From a virus: a stretch of DNA of 37,907 bases. This document shows positions 29,701-35,973 of this stretch, in pieces (within the stretch, counting starts at the first letter, position 1; the number at the start of each line of letters is the position of its first letter). The notes under the pieces are model-generated. The model saw only the letters and a program-made list of their open reading frames with translations. It was not told the origin of the DNA and did not search any database. Position numbers and translations under genes: made by a program. Location of the stretch: positions 1 to 37,907 of the IMG/VR virus record IMGVR_UViG_3300008517_000278; one strand, given 5' to 3'.

Positions 29701-30915
29701 AGGCGTAGCCACAGCCGATACAGCAACTATCGTTCCCATCACAGCCAGCGTGTAAGCCAGACTACTGCTAACGCTATAAGCGATATAGCCTGGGTCTAGG
29801 AATAAGCTGGGATTATCAAATGGACTTTCCAAATATTCAGCCTTCGGTGTCAGCTCGGGATGCTCAGTCCAGAATGTTTGTTGGTCTGCCTTTCTCCTTA
29901 AATACCCATCTATTGTATTCTGTAATGCGTTTTCATACGCTTGTTGTGCAGCTTCAAACTGAAACTCAGGGGGGATTGCAGTTGTATGAGTAGCCACAGG
30001 AAAGGGAACCTCTTTTGAAGGTAGAGACGGGGGATTCGTGAACAGGAATGTCTCTATGCCCTGCTTAAAACTAACAGCACCAGCAATGAATGGGTCCCAA
30101 AGATAATCCTTTGCCCAGCCTTCAGCCTCAAACTCTGGCACAACTGTTGGAGCGAATAACTCGTCTATATCTATATCGCTGAGATGAACAGTACCTCCCT
30201 GTCCATCATCAAAAGGAATCATTTTAAGAAACCTCACCATCTCCTCGGTTGGACCAATCTCCCGTATATCAGCAAGGAATCCTTCACGGTCTCGGTTCAT
30301 ATAGTCTATGACTTCGTTTATATCCTGCTGGGGAAACACAGCGCCGAAGACTTCCTCTTTCTCAAGCCGCTGCCGTTCCCTTAAATCAACCCACCCAGCA
30401 ACATCTAACTCTCCACCTGTAGCTTGGTATTCCCTGTATGCAGCTTTGCCTTCCTCATTCAGATTCTCGATTGTCAATGACCAACTGGGGACTTCCCAAC
30501 CTTCGGGAATAACTTGGCCTGTAGGCTCTGATAACCATGCCTGCATATCGGCCTCAGATAACTTCTGACCGGACGGAGAAATGTAATAGTTATCTTCCGT
30601 AATCTCCCACTTAGTAGGTGTAATAATGCTAGAAGTAAAGCCACCATTCCCTTCCATTGGTGTGAGTTTGAGCATTGCACCTTCTTGAAGTGCCAAGCCC
30701 ATCTCGGCAGCCTCGGAAGCGGTAAAGAATAACGGCTGTGTCGGGAATGTAGTCGTTAGCTGTCTCTGAGATATTGCTTCTGTTAGCTGTGGATACATCT
30801 CGCGGACATCAGCTAGAGATGTCCCATATTGCGACAATAGCCGTTCTATCTGTAGGTCTTTTGCCCTACGATATTTAGTTAGCAGGTCCTCTTCGTTTAG
30901 ATTAAATCCGTTCAT
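23719..30915 (-). CDS. Giant virion (ejected/polyvalent) protein with zincin motif, 2398 aa
   Basis: This single gene takes 19% of the genome. The product resembles the large polyvalent or internal ejection proteins of tailed phages. Features in order: polar helical N-terminus; hydrophobic, probably membrane-inserting segments (about 375-470, e.g. LAYTLAVMGTIVAVSAVATP); a zinc-peptidase motif HELGH (713-717) with a downstream EEVLAD (761-766) that could give the third ligand; long charged helical regions (about 950-1300); and a block at about 1640-1850 (RIGNMRIDPWAGYRQFLVL, FWTGRNFLG) like large-polyvalent-protein associated domains. I start at the ATG at 30915, overlapping the previous stop (ATGA) with GAGGG upstream; the 20-codon-longer frame (30975) lies inside that gene. 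Sited between portal and scaffold. Confidence 0.8.
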   Translation of the reverse strand: MNGFNLNEEDLLTKYRRAKDLQIERLLSQYGTSLADVREMYPQLTEAISQRQLTTTFPTQPLFFTASEAAEMGLALQEGAMLKLTPMEGNGGFTSSIITPTKWEITEDNYYISPSGQKLSEADMQAWLSEPTGQVIPEGWEVPSWSLTIENLNEEGKAAYREYQATGGELDVAGWVDLRERQRLEKEEVFGAVFPQQDINEVIDYMNRDREGFLADIREIGPTEEMVRFLKMIPFDDGQGGTVHLSDIDIDELFAPTVVPEFEAEGWAKDYLWDPFIAGAVSFKQGIETFLFTNPPSLPSKEVPFPVATHTTAIPPEFQFEAAQQAYENALQNTIDGYLRRKADQQTFWTEHPELTPKAEYLESPFDNPSLFLDPGYIAYSVSSSLAYTLAVMGTIVAVSAVATPAVGIPVGLLVAGMPEAGNMIDELVDMGVPIDQAQNPARLYGLAVGGIETVSDLPFIGLIFKPIGQAVKPMWNTILKGTASRLARAIITGAVIPQIEGVEELVTQVVHNTILKNYDATQSIMEGVSHAYIQGVIASLPFGVIGGGASFQTFRGGLSQETGAQYDKLVGDFQKAGLTEEEAQVQAANEIAKTPEGEVELSKAIEAAQEEYYEEHPEVEKPSVEPTISTLPESILQDIEVAEEVAKGKPVTLEVTEDILTISRQQFEITGISGYKLNTEQQAIGSRRGGITTINPKFFELNSGERKALLTHELGHDVAAEMLKGEEWQVLLEPFRLDKGKSISVRSTFDNPFGFNNKPEEVLADAYAWYIEKGVTGWESDEYLNILRAVRDTGNKLGIKEFTPVIPEVPTAEAGMAEVTSFEENLSELYADITIPTWDLTEAALLNRIARIDKFVADIETATKGIKVKFKGDWYVKNVADNIAGIIKRIQKETNPSKKLILFNELKQELHSAVIDHLGMNEYYSSKLGVADFGRLLETASQGGFTPAIPETPTGMPEAGIQPSMLEEVPAKEIRPEARGKLVQSRLDDYLRLREYNSKVTEDRISEIKSLLEKKGRLPKDLGTKGNLRLELARLEALRELDGIEIVEELDTLIRQVSEELGIRSLPGQGRPARKGIELARHPIRPNAFPEYTSRQLEEMLKVYQEARQKMSPEIPAVSLVKAEDITTGIPALTNTQLTPRQVERTIELFKDAVAAPNAEMQRAAAIELRKHVFAQRAQSASESAQAMIVEGMNPEEAIKAAEQMFMTGKLPDVTTDYFNDLTQEMRNVLFAKVVNYWKGKPEGWTEIMAGYTALTNALAGKSIPRVKGIGTKYFPDGGSAWDRLARVFIGDEELLEALDRGESLTKIIEGIYLETGRGEVSLSQETVNWLKELSTISEEDRILLEKPLSEITENDVKRIAQAWFWERRNELNNLLKDGVISNEEYKLQLAIAKDRVFPHKPIAPAAYYPGAVFGQPRLGEEYVAPEALAEERTEEQLRLQKETMEAARGLAEARAKRAKEQFQPVVIDPIVNSAFEQAPMFTLSEKQTISRVLKGLGWNVVDINNMLRGGMASFDASFPRQGKYLMCGHPYIAYQMGIAFWKSFNTAEAEAIQQRIMQDPLMELYEDIRKEFGFDFLRIMGVKKGTAQWRAAEEYGYPTTERLLPRITQKVTAPFERIFVTPLNVGSWTLYKDKYKEVIRYAEKVASGQIKLKEGESVDIRKEMSIYQEQIGNLVQRASLGQYNKLGPILNTMFFAARSKLARFFFPLGLTGIYRRGGEWHFSRGLMKETWRDFMITNALISGVVLFGDFMDWWEAEKDPRNAEFMSIRIGNMRIDPWAGYRQFLVLYTRLATGTGVSSVTGAEYEADPIKTLTNFLRGSLAPVPSILWDFWTGRNFLGVAVDLTNAEQWIQRIAPFAVQDIWEAFDEGTREGMIAIIPAIFGEGVQTYTGDWREDWAKLGLPKYPENTGYGITEPVYDLADFWADTASQFRGVDPSELTESKGFPEYIRSIAQVLQIIEQIESLPNKRLTSLNADPEEGTTFKQYYEMWQERQKIVASGDEESLKAFDSDERTRNAYLGNMTQAQYSLLIKYHYLNEDGKAKFLINHPELYANPREDWLRSHPEENALLALWDKANIYSLDALDKIDSLAKSLGIPENAMITRELDEVAKLKLKNKELFDLLDAYGGLDNEIKGPEGLTARDTAIQELYEENPEFRNDIRRIEALSEGTEDNPTPEDIVEAWVDRGIIVDEYGASSSEAKLWLIDNGEAHQWALESGLLTDTGEDWNEPVLRLQVEYRDDFDLYDAYGDRKSEHYISNDAQRAEARRGLLFDNRGRITDFGKAYYTKQAYGADVAEKYIGLYVEYYQMPVAGYDQERFLMEHEDYYEDVWKGVLGNQPKDFTKVPTISEEKLLNRYDDLPTGTPRLQARCQNADLDAALVRLRGLVPAYGTDRCD

Positions 30916-31052
30916 GCTAACCCTCGCTTGAAGAGTATATGCCAGCAGAGTCGCCATCTTGCCGATAATGGCCACTGCTTGACTGCCCTCACATACTCAA
31001 GGAAGTTTCTCCGGCTATATTTTCTAATCTTTTTTACTACTCTGCCGTTCAT
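30912..31052 (-). CDS. Small conserved-type phage protein, 46 aa
   Basis: The 46-residue basic, aromatic protein has FLEYVRAVKQWPLSARWRLC, which fits a recurring small phage protein found near terminase or portal genes (typically R-F-L-x-Y-x-R-A-x-K-x-x-P-x-R-x-R). It overlaps both neighbours by ATGA junctions. Function unknown; may be a minor head component. The overlap pattern on both sides strongly supports that it is translated. Confidence 0.7.
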   Translation of the reverse strand: MNGRVVKKIRKYSRRNFLEYVRAVKQWPLSARWRLCWHILFKRGLA

Positions 31053-31228
31053 TCCTGTTTCCCTTTATTAAGTTGACCTAGTTTGCCATTGGTCTTTAGC
31101 ATCTCTAGGATATTGGGCTTTTTTACCTCGCCTTTATTTCCCTCGATACCCTCACCCCTGGCAGCATCAAGCACCATCTGGTCGAGGTCTTTTACATTAA
31201 ATTCAAAGTCAAGCTCATCTTTACTCAT
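31049..31228 (-). CDS. Small hypothetical protein, 59 aa
   Basis: A 59-residue acidic-to-basic helical protein (MSKDELDFEFNVKDLDQMVL at the start, NKGKQE at the end). It starts in a TAATG overlap with the portal stop and ends in an ATGA overlap with the 46-aa gene, so it is embedded in the head operon. It may be a head accessory. No family recognised. Confidence 0.68.
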   Translation of the reverse strand: MSKDELDFEFNVKDLDQMVLDAARGEGIEGNKGEVKKPNILEMLKTNGKLGQLNKGKQE

Positions 31229-32979
31229 TATTCGGCCTCCTCAATAGCTTCTTCTGGAGCCGTGGTCAACATAGAACGCCCCTGTGCTGTTTTGCCACCA
31301 GCACTCTCCTTTGTCTCCGTTGGCTCAGGCTTGTTTTTTTCCTCAGCCTGAACTTCAGCGAACTTGTTGCCCTCAATAGGACTCAACTGTCCCATAGCGT
31401 TTCTTTGCTTTATAATGGTCTGTAGCCTTTGAGCCAGCAGATAAGCCTCAATCTTGTTTTGAATACTAGGCTTATCACCCTTCTTAATAGGTTCTATTAG
31501 CTTCCTCGCTCTCCTGTAAAGGAAAAGAACCTCGTCCACCTTTTCGGCTTGTTCGGAGAGATACCTAATCTCTTCACCGTCCGGGTCTTTATCGTGTAGA
31601 TAGTCTCGCCTTATCGTATCCCTAGAGTAGAATAGGCTGGCATCCCTCGCCATCGTCAAGTTGGCAATCCTATCCTCAGCCGATTCGGTGAAAAACCTGT
31701 ATTTAATGGTGTAGTCACCCTTCAGGTCCTCCGGTTTATATTCGTTCTCGCTGCCCGTTGGTCCTACTATTATGGGCTGGCCGAGTGCTATGCACTGGTT
31801 AATAATCATCCGGCTGAGAGCTTGATAAAATGCCGCCTTCGTGTTCACCCTAGGCAGGAATATATCGTTTCTTGAACCTGTCAGTCGTGCCATTGCCACA
31901 GAGGACAGAGGGAAGTTCAATGTGCCATAATCAATCGCTGCCAGACTACCACGTTGTAAGTCAGATTCGAGGATGGAGTAGAACAATGTCGTGGCCCTCT
32001 TTATGTCGCTAACTGGCATTGCCTCAAATCCCCCACCCTTCTCCACAGCATGAACAGACCTTTGCTTGTAGGGTGATGTCTTAGGCTTTTTAGCGTCCCC
32101 TGGCTTTGTAACATGAAGTTGCAAAGCTGCGAACAGCGCATTGACATTGATAGTTTGTAGAATTGTTGCAGTCCTGTTTTTCTCAGGCCATAGATTACGA
32201 TTAGCCCAAAGTATGCTTTCGCCCTTGTGCTCCAATGCATCCTTGCTGTAGAACATGGAGCCGGCGTGGACTACCGAATAGACAAATGGCGGGTATCCGT
32301 AAGTGTTAGGATTCCTGCGAGCTACCTCCTTATTTACAAAGTTGGTATTCCATTCAGGGTTCCAATGGTCAACGACTTCGTTCTCACTTCCCTCTAAATG
32401 GGGGAGTGTGTCACCAGGCTTGTTGTATTCGCGCTCAAGCTCCTCTTTAGTCTGAATGAACCACGGAGCTCCCCAAACCATTCCGTTTTCGCCCAGCTCG
32501 GGAACAAAGAACCTCGTATCCAGCGGGGTAACATCGGGGACAAGCAGGCCATCCCCGCTTATCCTTAGACAAGGACGGGCGCCCACATGACCTCTAATCA
32601 TAATTTGCTCATCCACAAAAGCTCCCAATCCCCAAATACCCTTTTTCTCCAGCCATTCGTCTATCATGTAATAGACATCGGCAAGGAATTGCTCAATCAG
32701 GGTAGTTTGCTTATCGGTCAGCTTATGCCCTTCAATAACTGCCTGCATAGTCGCCCCTCCGAGTATGGATATAGCTTTCACAGCATAGAGAAGGCAATCG
32801 TTTAACGTAACATTGGCTACATCTGGCATTTCCTTTGTGGCATCGTCCAGCATCATCATCTTATAGGGCTTGAGGAAGTAAAGAGCCTCGTCCACGTCCT
32901 GCCGGTCAGTTATGGGCTTCAGGGTGTCCCTCTTTGCTTCAAATGCGGTGTAGTCCTGGTCTATATTTTCTTCTGCCAT
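31228..32979 (-). CDS. Portal protein, 583 aa
   Basis: The portal dodecamer sits at one capsid vertex and is the DNA channel. Evidence is size (583 aa), location after the large terminase and before capsid genes, and typical features: an N-terminal region with YKMMMLDDATKEMPDVANVT, a central wing with YPPFVYSVVHAGS, a long helical stem and a late segment RIANLTMARDASLFYSRDTI with a following YLSEQAEKVDEV, as in portals that end in a charged, low-complexity tail. ATG at 32979 follows AAGGAGTAACT. The precise portal family cannot be named, but alternatives are unlikely. Confidence 0.85.
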   Translation of the reverse strand: MAEENIDQDYTAFEAKRDTLKPITDRQDVDEALYFLKPYKMMMLDDATKEMPDVANVTLNDCLLYAVKAISILGGATMQAVIEGHKLTDKQTTLIEQFLADVYYMIDEWLEKKGIWGLGAFVDEQIMIRGHVGARPCLRISGDGLLVPDVTPLDTRFFVPELGENGMVWGAPWFIQTKEELEREYNKPGDTLPHLEGSENEVVDHWNPEWNTNFVNKEVARRNPNTYGYPPFVYSVVHAGSMFYSKDALEHKGESILWANRNLWPEKNRTATILQTINVNALFAALQLHVTKPGDAKKPKTSPYKQRSVHAVEKGGGFEAMPVSDIKRATTLFYSILESDLQRGSLAAIDYGTLNFPLSSVAMARLTGSRNDIFLPRVNTKAAFYQALSRMIINQCIALGQPIIVGPTGSENEYKPEDLKGDYTIKYRFFTESAEDRIANLTMARDASLFYSRDTIRRDYLHDKDPDGEEIRYLSEQAEKVDEVLFLYRRARKLIEPIKKGDKPSIQNKIEAYLLAQRLQTIIKQRNAMGQLSPIEGNKFAEVQAEEKNKPEPTETKESAGGKTAQGRSMLTTAPEEAIEEAE

Positions 32980-32981
32980 AG

Positions 32982-33224
32982 TTACTCCTTGCTCTTGCCG
33001 TTTCTAGCCTCAAGCCAGGTCTTTAGTCCTCTTACCGATTCAGCTAATTGCTGGCTAATATCTCTACCTTGCGCACTATCTTGATGGTAGTGTTCAATTA
33101 GCGTAGCCATTCGGTCTTCCATAAACATTCTGTCCTGTCGCATCTGACCAACTAAATGTCTCAGGAAGAAGAATAGGGCAACGGCGAGTACCCCAGCTAT
33201 GCCTAAATCTAAAAAATCAACCAT
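32982..33224 (-). CDS. Small membrane protein with coiled tail, 80 aa (holin-like candidate)
   Basis: This 80-residue protein has one N-terminal transmembrane segment (about 5-22, LGIAGVLAVALFFFL) followed by a charged amphipathic helix (about 25-75). That layout resembles BhlA/UviB-like holin proteins, though it also fits generic small membrane proteins. ATG at 33224 follows GAGGAGGGCAAT. It lies between the structured non-coding region and the portal gene, an odd spot for a lysis gene. Assignment as holin is tentative. Confidence 0.6.
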   Translation of the reverse strand: MVDFLDLGIAGVLAVALFFFLRHLVGQMRQDRMFMEDRMATLIEHYHQDSAQGRDISQQLAESVRGLKTWLEARNGKSKE

Positions 33225-33468
33225 ATTGCCCTCCTCAGAATTGACATATACGATGAATTGTGATAACTTGTACCTTGGCTGGGTTAATCTCCCAGAAAGC
33301 TGAGATTGCTTTTGAAAGAGGCTTTAGGTAACCGTGCTGAAATTATAGCTAGGATTCATTACGACCTAGCGTTAATTTCATGGAGTGCAGTGTAACCCCC
33401 GGGGATTAGTAGTAAGTGAAGTCTGCCTATAATTACCACGAAAATAGTGCTTACTAGCCCAGCCCTCC
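33225..33468 (-). ncRNA. 244-bp structured non-coding region between terL and the membrane-protein gene
   Basis: No frame of useful length or with a ribosome binding site exists here, unlike the rest of this tightly packed operon. Several inverted repeats are visible: 33338-33353 with 33365-33380 (16-bp arms, 2 mismatches, 11-base loop); a near-palindrome TAACCCCCGGGGATTA at 33393-33408; AGTAAG/CTTACT arms; and CTGGG/CCCAG near 33280. On the transcribed minus strand these would fold into consecutive hairpins. It may be an RNA element (processing, attenuation, packaging or a small RNA). The class is not recognised. Confidence 0.55.
33338..33380 (-). repeat. Long hairpin in the terL-downstream region
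   Basis: Arms 33338-33353 and 33365-33380 are reverse complements except for two adjacent bases in the middle, with an 11-base loop. In RNA this gives two stacked stems of 8 and 6 bp around a 2-base internal loop. No T-run follows, so it is not a terminator. Confidence 0.85.
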
Positions 33469-34767
33469 TTAGAACTGCCATGCTTCAGCCTCCTCCTTTT
33501 CTACTGCCCTGTCTGGCTCATCCAGGTCTGCTATGATGTAGCGTTCTGCTGCCATCAGGTGATAGTGGGATTCGTTCTCTATTTCATCTATAGGTCGGTA
33601 TCTGTCATCGAGCTTTCGGGAAAATGACTGCTTCTCATCGAGGTAGCCCAAGAGGTCATCGAATACCATAATCCTGTTGAGCTTGTGCCAGGCGAAGACT
33701 TTGAGGATTTGCGTCTCAACCTTGTGGTTCATTTCCGGGGGTTCGCTTATCGGCCAACCGTGAGCCTCATAAGCCTGCCTGATTTCCTCTTCCTGGTGGC
33801 TCCCCCCCACCCTCTTCACCACATTGTAGCCTTTGGTTATCCTCTTAAACTCCTGGACATGCTCATAAACGGATTTATTCTCTTGGGGCAAATACTCCTT
33901 AAAAGCCCAAAGTATGCCCGTTCCCGGGTCCTCAGCGAAGAAGATGGCAGAAGGGTTGGAGCCACCGAAGTCATGCCCTACATAGATTAGCCAGTTATCG
34001 GGTATCTCAAAGCGTTGCTTCTTGCAATGCCTCGGGTCAAATGATGAATAGATTAGCCCAGGGGGAATGTCATATCTCCCGCGATAGAACATATTGAACT
34101 TCCAGCTTGGGAGTTTGGTTTGGACTCTTTCAAACTCAGCCTTCGGGAAGGCCGGGTTCATTGTGGAGTCGAACATGATTACATCATAGTCAGGGTCTCC
34201 CTCTTCCCATCGGTCGTAAACTTCAATCTTGAACCAGCCCAGCCCGTAAAGTGTGGTAGTAAATAGAACTCTTCCCTGCTGAATGGAAAGACGCCTTTGC
34301 ACTGCCTCCCAGGTGTCTCTCCTGAACTGCTTTTGCCCAGCTTCATCAAGCCATGCTGCCTTTGCCTCAGCAGATTCAAGGGATTCAGGCTTGGTGGCAC
34401 TGCCGAAGATTACCCGGATATTTTGTTTATAAAACTGGAATACCCTAGCACCTGTGTTTGTTTGGCTATACTCGCCCAGGTGTAGCAGATCCCGGAACAA
34501 ATGGAGGAACTCCGGCAGCATCCTGAGCTCTAGCAGAGGGAAGGTAGCAGTGACGGCCAGATAGTCCCCGGGCCCGCAGTTCTTTATCTCCCTGTAGAGC
34601 CAATCCGGACCAAAACAAGTCTTCCCCCCCTGAGTGCCGGCCTGCATAGCAATAAATCTTTTATCGCTCTGCCATGTCCGAGACTGCCCGGGGTGGAAGT
34701 TCAGATGTATCTCTTTGTCTATGAGCTCCCGGTAGGGTTTAACTTCCTTTGCTACTGCTTGAACCAT
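33469..34767 (-). CDS. terL: Terminase large subunit
   Basis: The 432-residue motor protein packages and cuts phage DNA. The ATPase domain is shown by Walker A AGTQGGKT (43-50) and Walker B AAWLDEAG (about 134-141). The nuclease domain begins with VGHDFGGSNPSAIFFAED (about 256-273), carrying the first catalytic aspartate, and a later DDLLGYLDE region supplies more acidic residues. Length and order are normal. ATG at 34767 follows AGAGGACAAGA and overlaps the small terminase gene by 29 bp. Packaging type (cos, pac, headful) cannot be read from this; an HNH gene upstream hints at a cos-like process, by analogy. Confidence 0.93.
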   Translation of the reverse strand: MVQAVAKEVKPYRELIDKEIHLNFHPGQSRTWQSDKRFIAMQAGTQGGKTCFGPDWLYREIKNCGPGDYLAVTATFPLLELRMLPEFLHLFRDLLHLGEYSQTNTGARVFQFYKQNIRVIFGSATKPESLESAEAKAAWLDEAGQKQFRRDTWEAVQRRLSIQQGRVLFTTTLYGLGWFKIEVYDRWEEGDPDYDVIMFDSTMNPAFPKAEFERVQTKLPSWKFNMFYRGRYDIPPGLIYSSFDPRHCKKQRFEIPDNWLIYVGHDFGGSNPSAIFFAEDPGTGILWAFKEYLPQENKSVYEHVQEFKRITKGYNVVKRVGGSHQEEEIRQAYEAHGWPISEPPEMNHKVETQILKVFAWHKLNRIMVFDDLLGYLDEKQSFSRKLDDRYRPIDEIENESHYHLMAAERYIIADLDEPDRAVEKEEAEAWQF

Positions 34768-35098
34768 TCTTGTCCTCTGTTACATGAGCCACTATCTTTT
34801 CGACTACGATTGGCATGTTCGGGTCTCCGCCGATAGGCTGAGTAACCTTGCCCTCTGTGCGCTCAAATACTATGGTGATAGCACTGTCACTTTTCTTTGC
34901 CCGGTTTATTAAGTTCTTAGCTATTTCATCAGCCACAGCTTTATTGCCTAGCTGCTCCCGCAGAGCCTCGCTGATATACTTAATTCCCTTTGGTCGCCCC
35001 TTGGGGTTTCCCGATTGCCCTGGCTTCCATCCTTTTTTGAGGTTTGCCAGTGAGTTCGGATTCTTTCCCTTCGGGTATCTAGCTTTCTGTTCTGCCAT
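34739..35098 (-). CDS. Terminase small subunit candidate (DUF5681-like)
   Basis: This 119-residue basic protein begins with a DUF5681-type motif (NLKKGWKPGQSGNPKGRPKG) and ends with RTEGKVTQPIGGDPNMPIVV. The combination of GNPKGRPKG with a late RTEGK...P is common in proteins lying immediately before the large terminase and taken as the DNA-recognition subunit. It overlaps terL in another frame by 29 bp, supporting a functional pairing. ATG at 35098 follows GAGGAAGAAG. Confidence 0.78.
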   Translation of the reverse strand: MAEQKARYPKGKNPNSLANLKKGWKPGQSGNPKGRPKGIKYISEALREQLGNKAVADEIAKNLINRAKKSDSAITIVFERTEGKVTQPIGGDPNMPIVVEKIVAHVTEDKNGSSSSKGS

Positions 35099-35156
35099 CT
35101 TCTTCCTCTAATGTCGTCCCGTCCTCAGTCCATGTATAGTTATCGTTCCATTCCAT
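35079..35156 (-). CDS. 25-aa acidic microprotein (tentative)
   Basis: A 25-residue acidic frame (MEWNDNYTWTEDGTTLEEED) starts at the ATG at 35156, preceded by CCGGAGGTAAAAG, an excellent ribosome binding site that has no other obvious use. It overlaps the stop of the upstream zinc-ribbon gene and the start of the small terminase gene. It could be a real microprotein or a coupling device for terminase translation. Confidence 0.45.
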   Translation of the reverse strand: MEWNDNYTWTEDGTTLEEEDGRTES

Positions 35157-35331
35157 CTTTTACCTCCGGGCATTTGACGTGTATTCGAGAGAATTCAGTG
35201 GTTCTCTGCCCCTGGGATTCAACATATCTTCCCTGTAGATAATAAGGCGTTTTCGGCTTTATCGGCTGTCCGCATTTAGCGCATTTATGCTCATAATTGC
35301 TTACGCATTGGCGCAGTCCTTCTATACTCAT
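35140..35331 (-). CDS. Small zinc-binding protein, 63 aa
   Basis: A 63-residue protein with CAKCGQPI and further cysteines (C9, C55) and a basic, aromatic centre (KPKTPYYLQGRYVESQ). The CxxC plus KPKTPYY pattern is that of a PARP-type/zinc-ribbon-like mini-domain found in small phage proteins. Start at the ATG at 35331 overlaps the previous stop (TGATG); GTG at 35337 is an alternative. Role unknown; possibly DNA-binding near the packaging genes. Confidence 0.68.
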   Translation of the reverse strand: MSIEGLRQCVSNYEHKCAKCGQPIKPKTPYYLQGRYVESQGQRTTEFSRIHVKCPEVKDGMER

Positions 35332-35576
35332 CAGCACCCCTTAAAAATACAAGCCATAGCAGTTATAAAACCTATCAGCGATAACACGCCGAAACCTAAG
35401 CCCGCCTTGTAATAGTGAAGTTCCCTCCTCATCTTTTCCTCTTTGCCGTAAATCTTGTTTATCCCACGCCAGTCAGTATTACGGAATGAAAAACCATCCC
35501 CCCAGCCTATTACTAGGGCATGCCACTCCTGATGTTCGTTGAGAAATTCCTTTAGCCACTTAAAAGGTGGTATCAT
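35331..35576 (-). CDS. Small membrane protein, C-terminal anchor, 81 aa
   Basis: The product has an 81-residue polar N-terminal part (WLKEFLNEHQEWHALVIGWG) and a C-terminal transmembrane segment (about 57-78, GLGFGVLSLIGFITAMACIF). Tail-anchored topology with most residues on one side is likely. It overlaps the 92-aa membrane gene by four bases, so the two are likely to be made together. It may be a lysis accessory or other membrane factor; I do not recognise it. Confidence 0.65.
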   Translation of the reverse strand: MIPPFKWLKEFLNEHQEWHALVIGWGDGFSFRNTDWRGINKIYGKEEKMRRELHYYKAGLGFGVLSLIGFITAMACIFKGC

Positions 35577-35851
35577 GTTACTAACTTATTCACAATATCC
35601 TGGGAAGACCAGCCGAACGTGAAGGCAAATACAAAGACATATTCACTCGAAACTGGGAAACTCGGCAGTATCAATATAGTAGCTATGAGGGCAACGACAA
35701 GGTTAAATACCAGCGTCCAGACATAGCGGTTTTCCCATTTGACTTTCTGCCCTGCCTTTGCTGCCTGGCTGTTCTTCTTCAACCAGGGAAATACAGCTCT
35801 CAGAAAACAGCCCAGGAATATACCGAGTGCTACGATGATTTCAGTCTCCAT
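35573..35851 (-). CDS. Small multi-span membrane protein, 92 aa (holin candidate)
   Basis: The 92-residue protein shows three hydrophobic stretches (about 5-24, 45-64 and 69-82: LGIFLGCFLRAVFPWL, WTLVFNLVVALIATILIL, YVFVFAFTFGW) and a short polar C-terminus (SSQDIVNKLVT). Size and topology would suit a class I holin, and as the first gene after the late promoter-terminator it is placed where a lysis gene could be. However, no endolysin lies next to it and the C-terminus is not strongly charged. ATG at 35851 follows GGGGGTAAAC. Confidence 0.6.
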   Translation of the reverse strand: METEIIVALGIFLGCFLRAVFPWLKKNSQAAKAGQKVKWENRYVWTLVFNLVVALIATILILPSFPVSSEYVFVFAFTFGWSSQDIVNKLVT

Positions 35852-35867
35852 GTTTACCCCCTAAATG

Positions 35868-35889
35868 AAAAAACCACCCTCGTGGGTGG
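35868..35889 (-). terminator. Intrinsic terminator just downstream of the late promoter
   Basis: CCACCC (35874-35879) pairs with GGGTGG (35884-35889) around a 4-base loop, followed on the minus strand by TTTTTTCATTT. The stem is GC-rich and the T-run is perfect. Starting from about 35924 it would end transcription after roughly 55-60 nt, before the first late gene. Confidence 0.85.
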
Positions 35890-35905
35890 CTCTAAAATGA
35901 CTTGA

Positions 35906-35921
35906 GGGCGTTAAGACGCCC
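35906..35921 (-). promoter_or_regulatory. Leader hairpin between late promoter and terminator
   Basis: GGGCG (35906-35910) and CGCCC (35917-35921) form a 5-bp stem with a 6-base loop within the first 20 nt of the predicted late transcript. Outer bases (CTTGA/TCAAG) are also complementary but one arm lies in the -10 region. It is placed like a pause or antiterminator-loading hairpin. Confidence 0.6.
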
Positions 35922-35930
35922 ACTTTGTCA

Positions 35931-35959
35931 AGTATAATTTCAATATGTTTGTTTGTCAA
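35931..35959 (-). promoter_or_regulatory. Late promoter, near-perfect sigma70 consensus
   Basis: On the minus strand TTGACA (35954-35959), a 17-bp spacer and TATACT (35931-35936) form an almost ideal promoter, with an expected start at about 35924. It is the only strong promoter I see in front of the packaging and structural genes. It is directly followed by the hairpin at 35906-35921 and the terminator at 35868-35889. Confidence 0.85.
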
Positions 35960-35973
35960 GTTTTGCATTTTGA

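Noticed and set aside
30916-30975. Longer start for the giant protein (MAIIGKMATLLAYTLQARVS)
   Set aside because: These 20 codons overlap the 46-aa gene in another frame; the ATG at 30915 has the ATGA junction and ribosome binding site typical of this operon.
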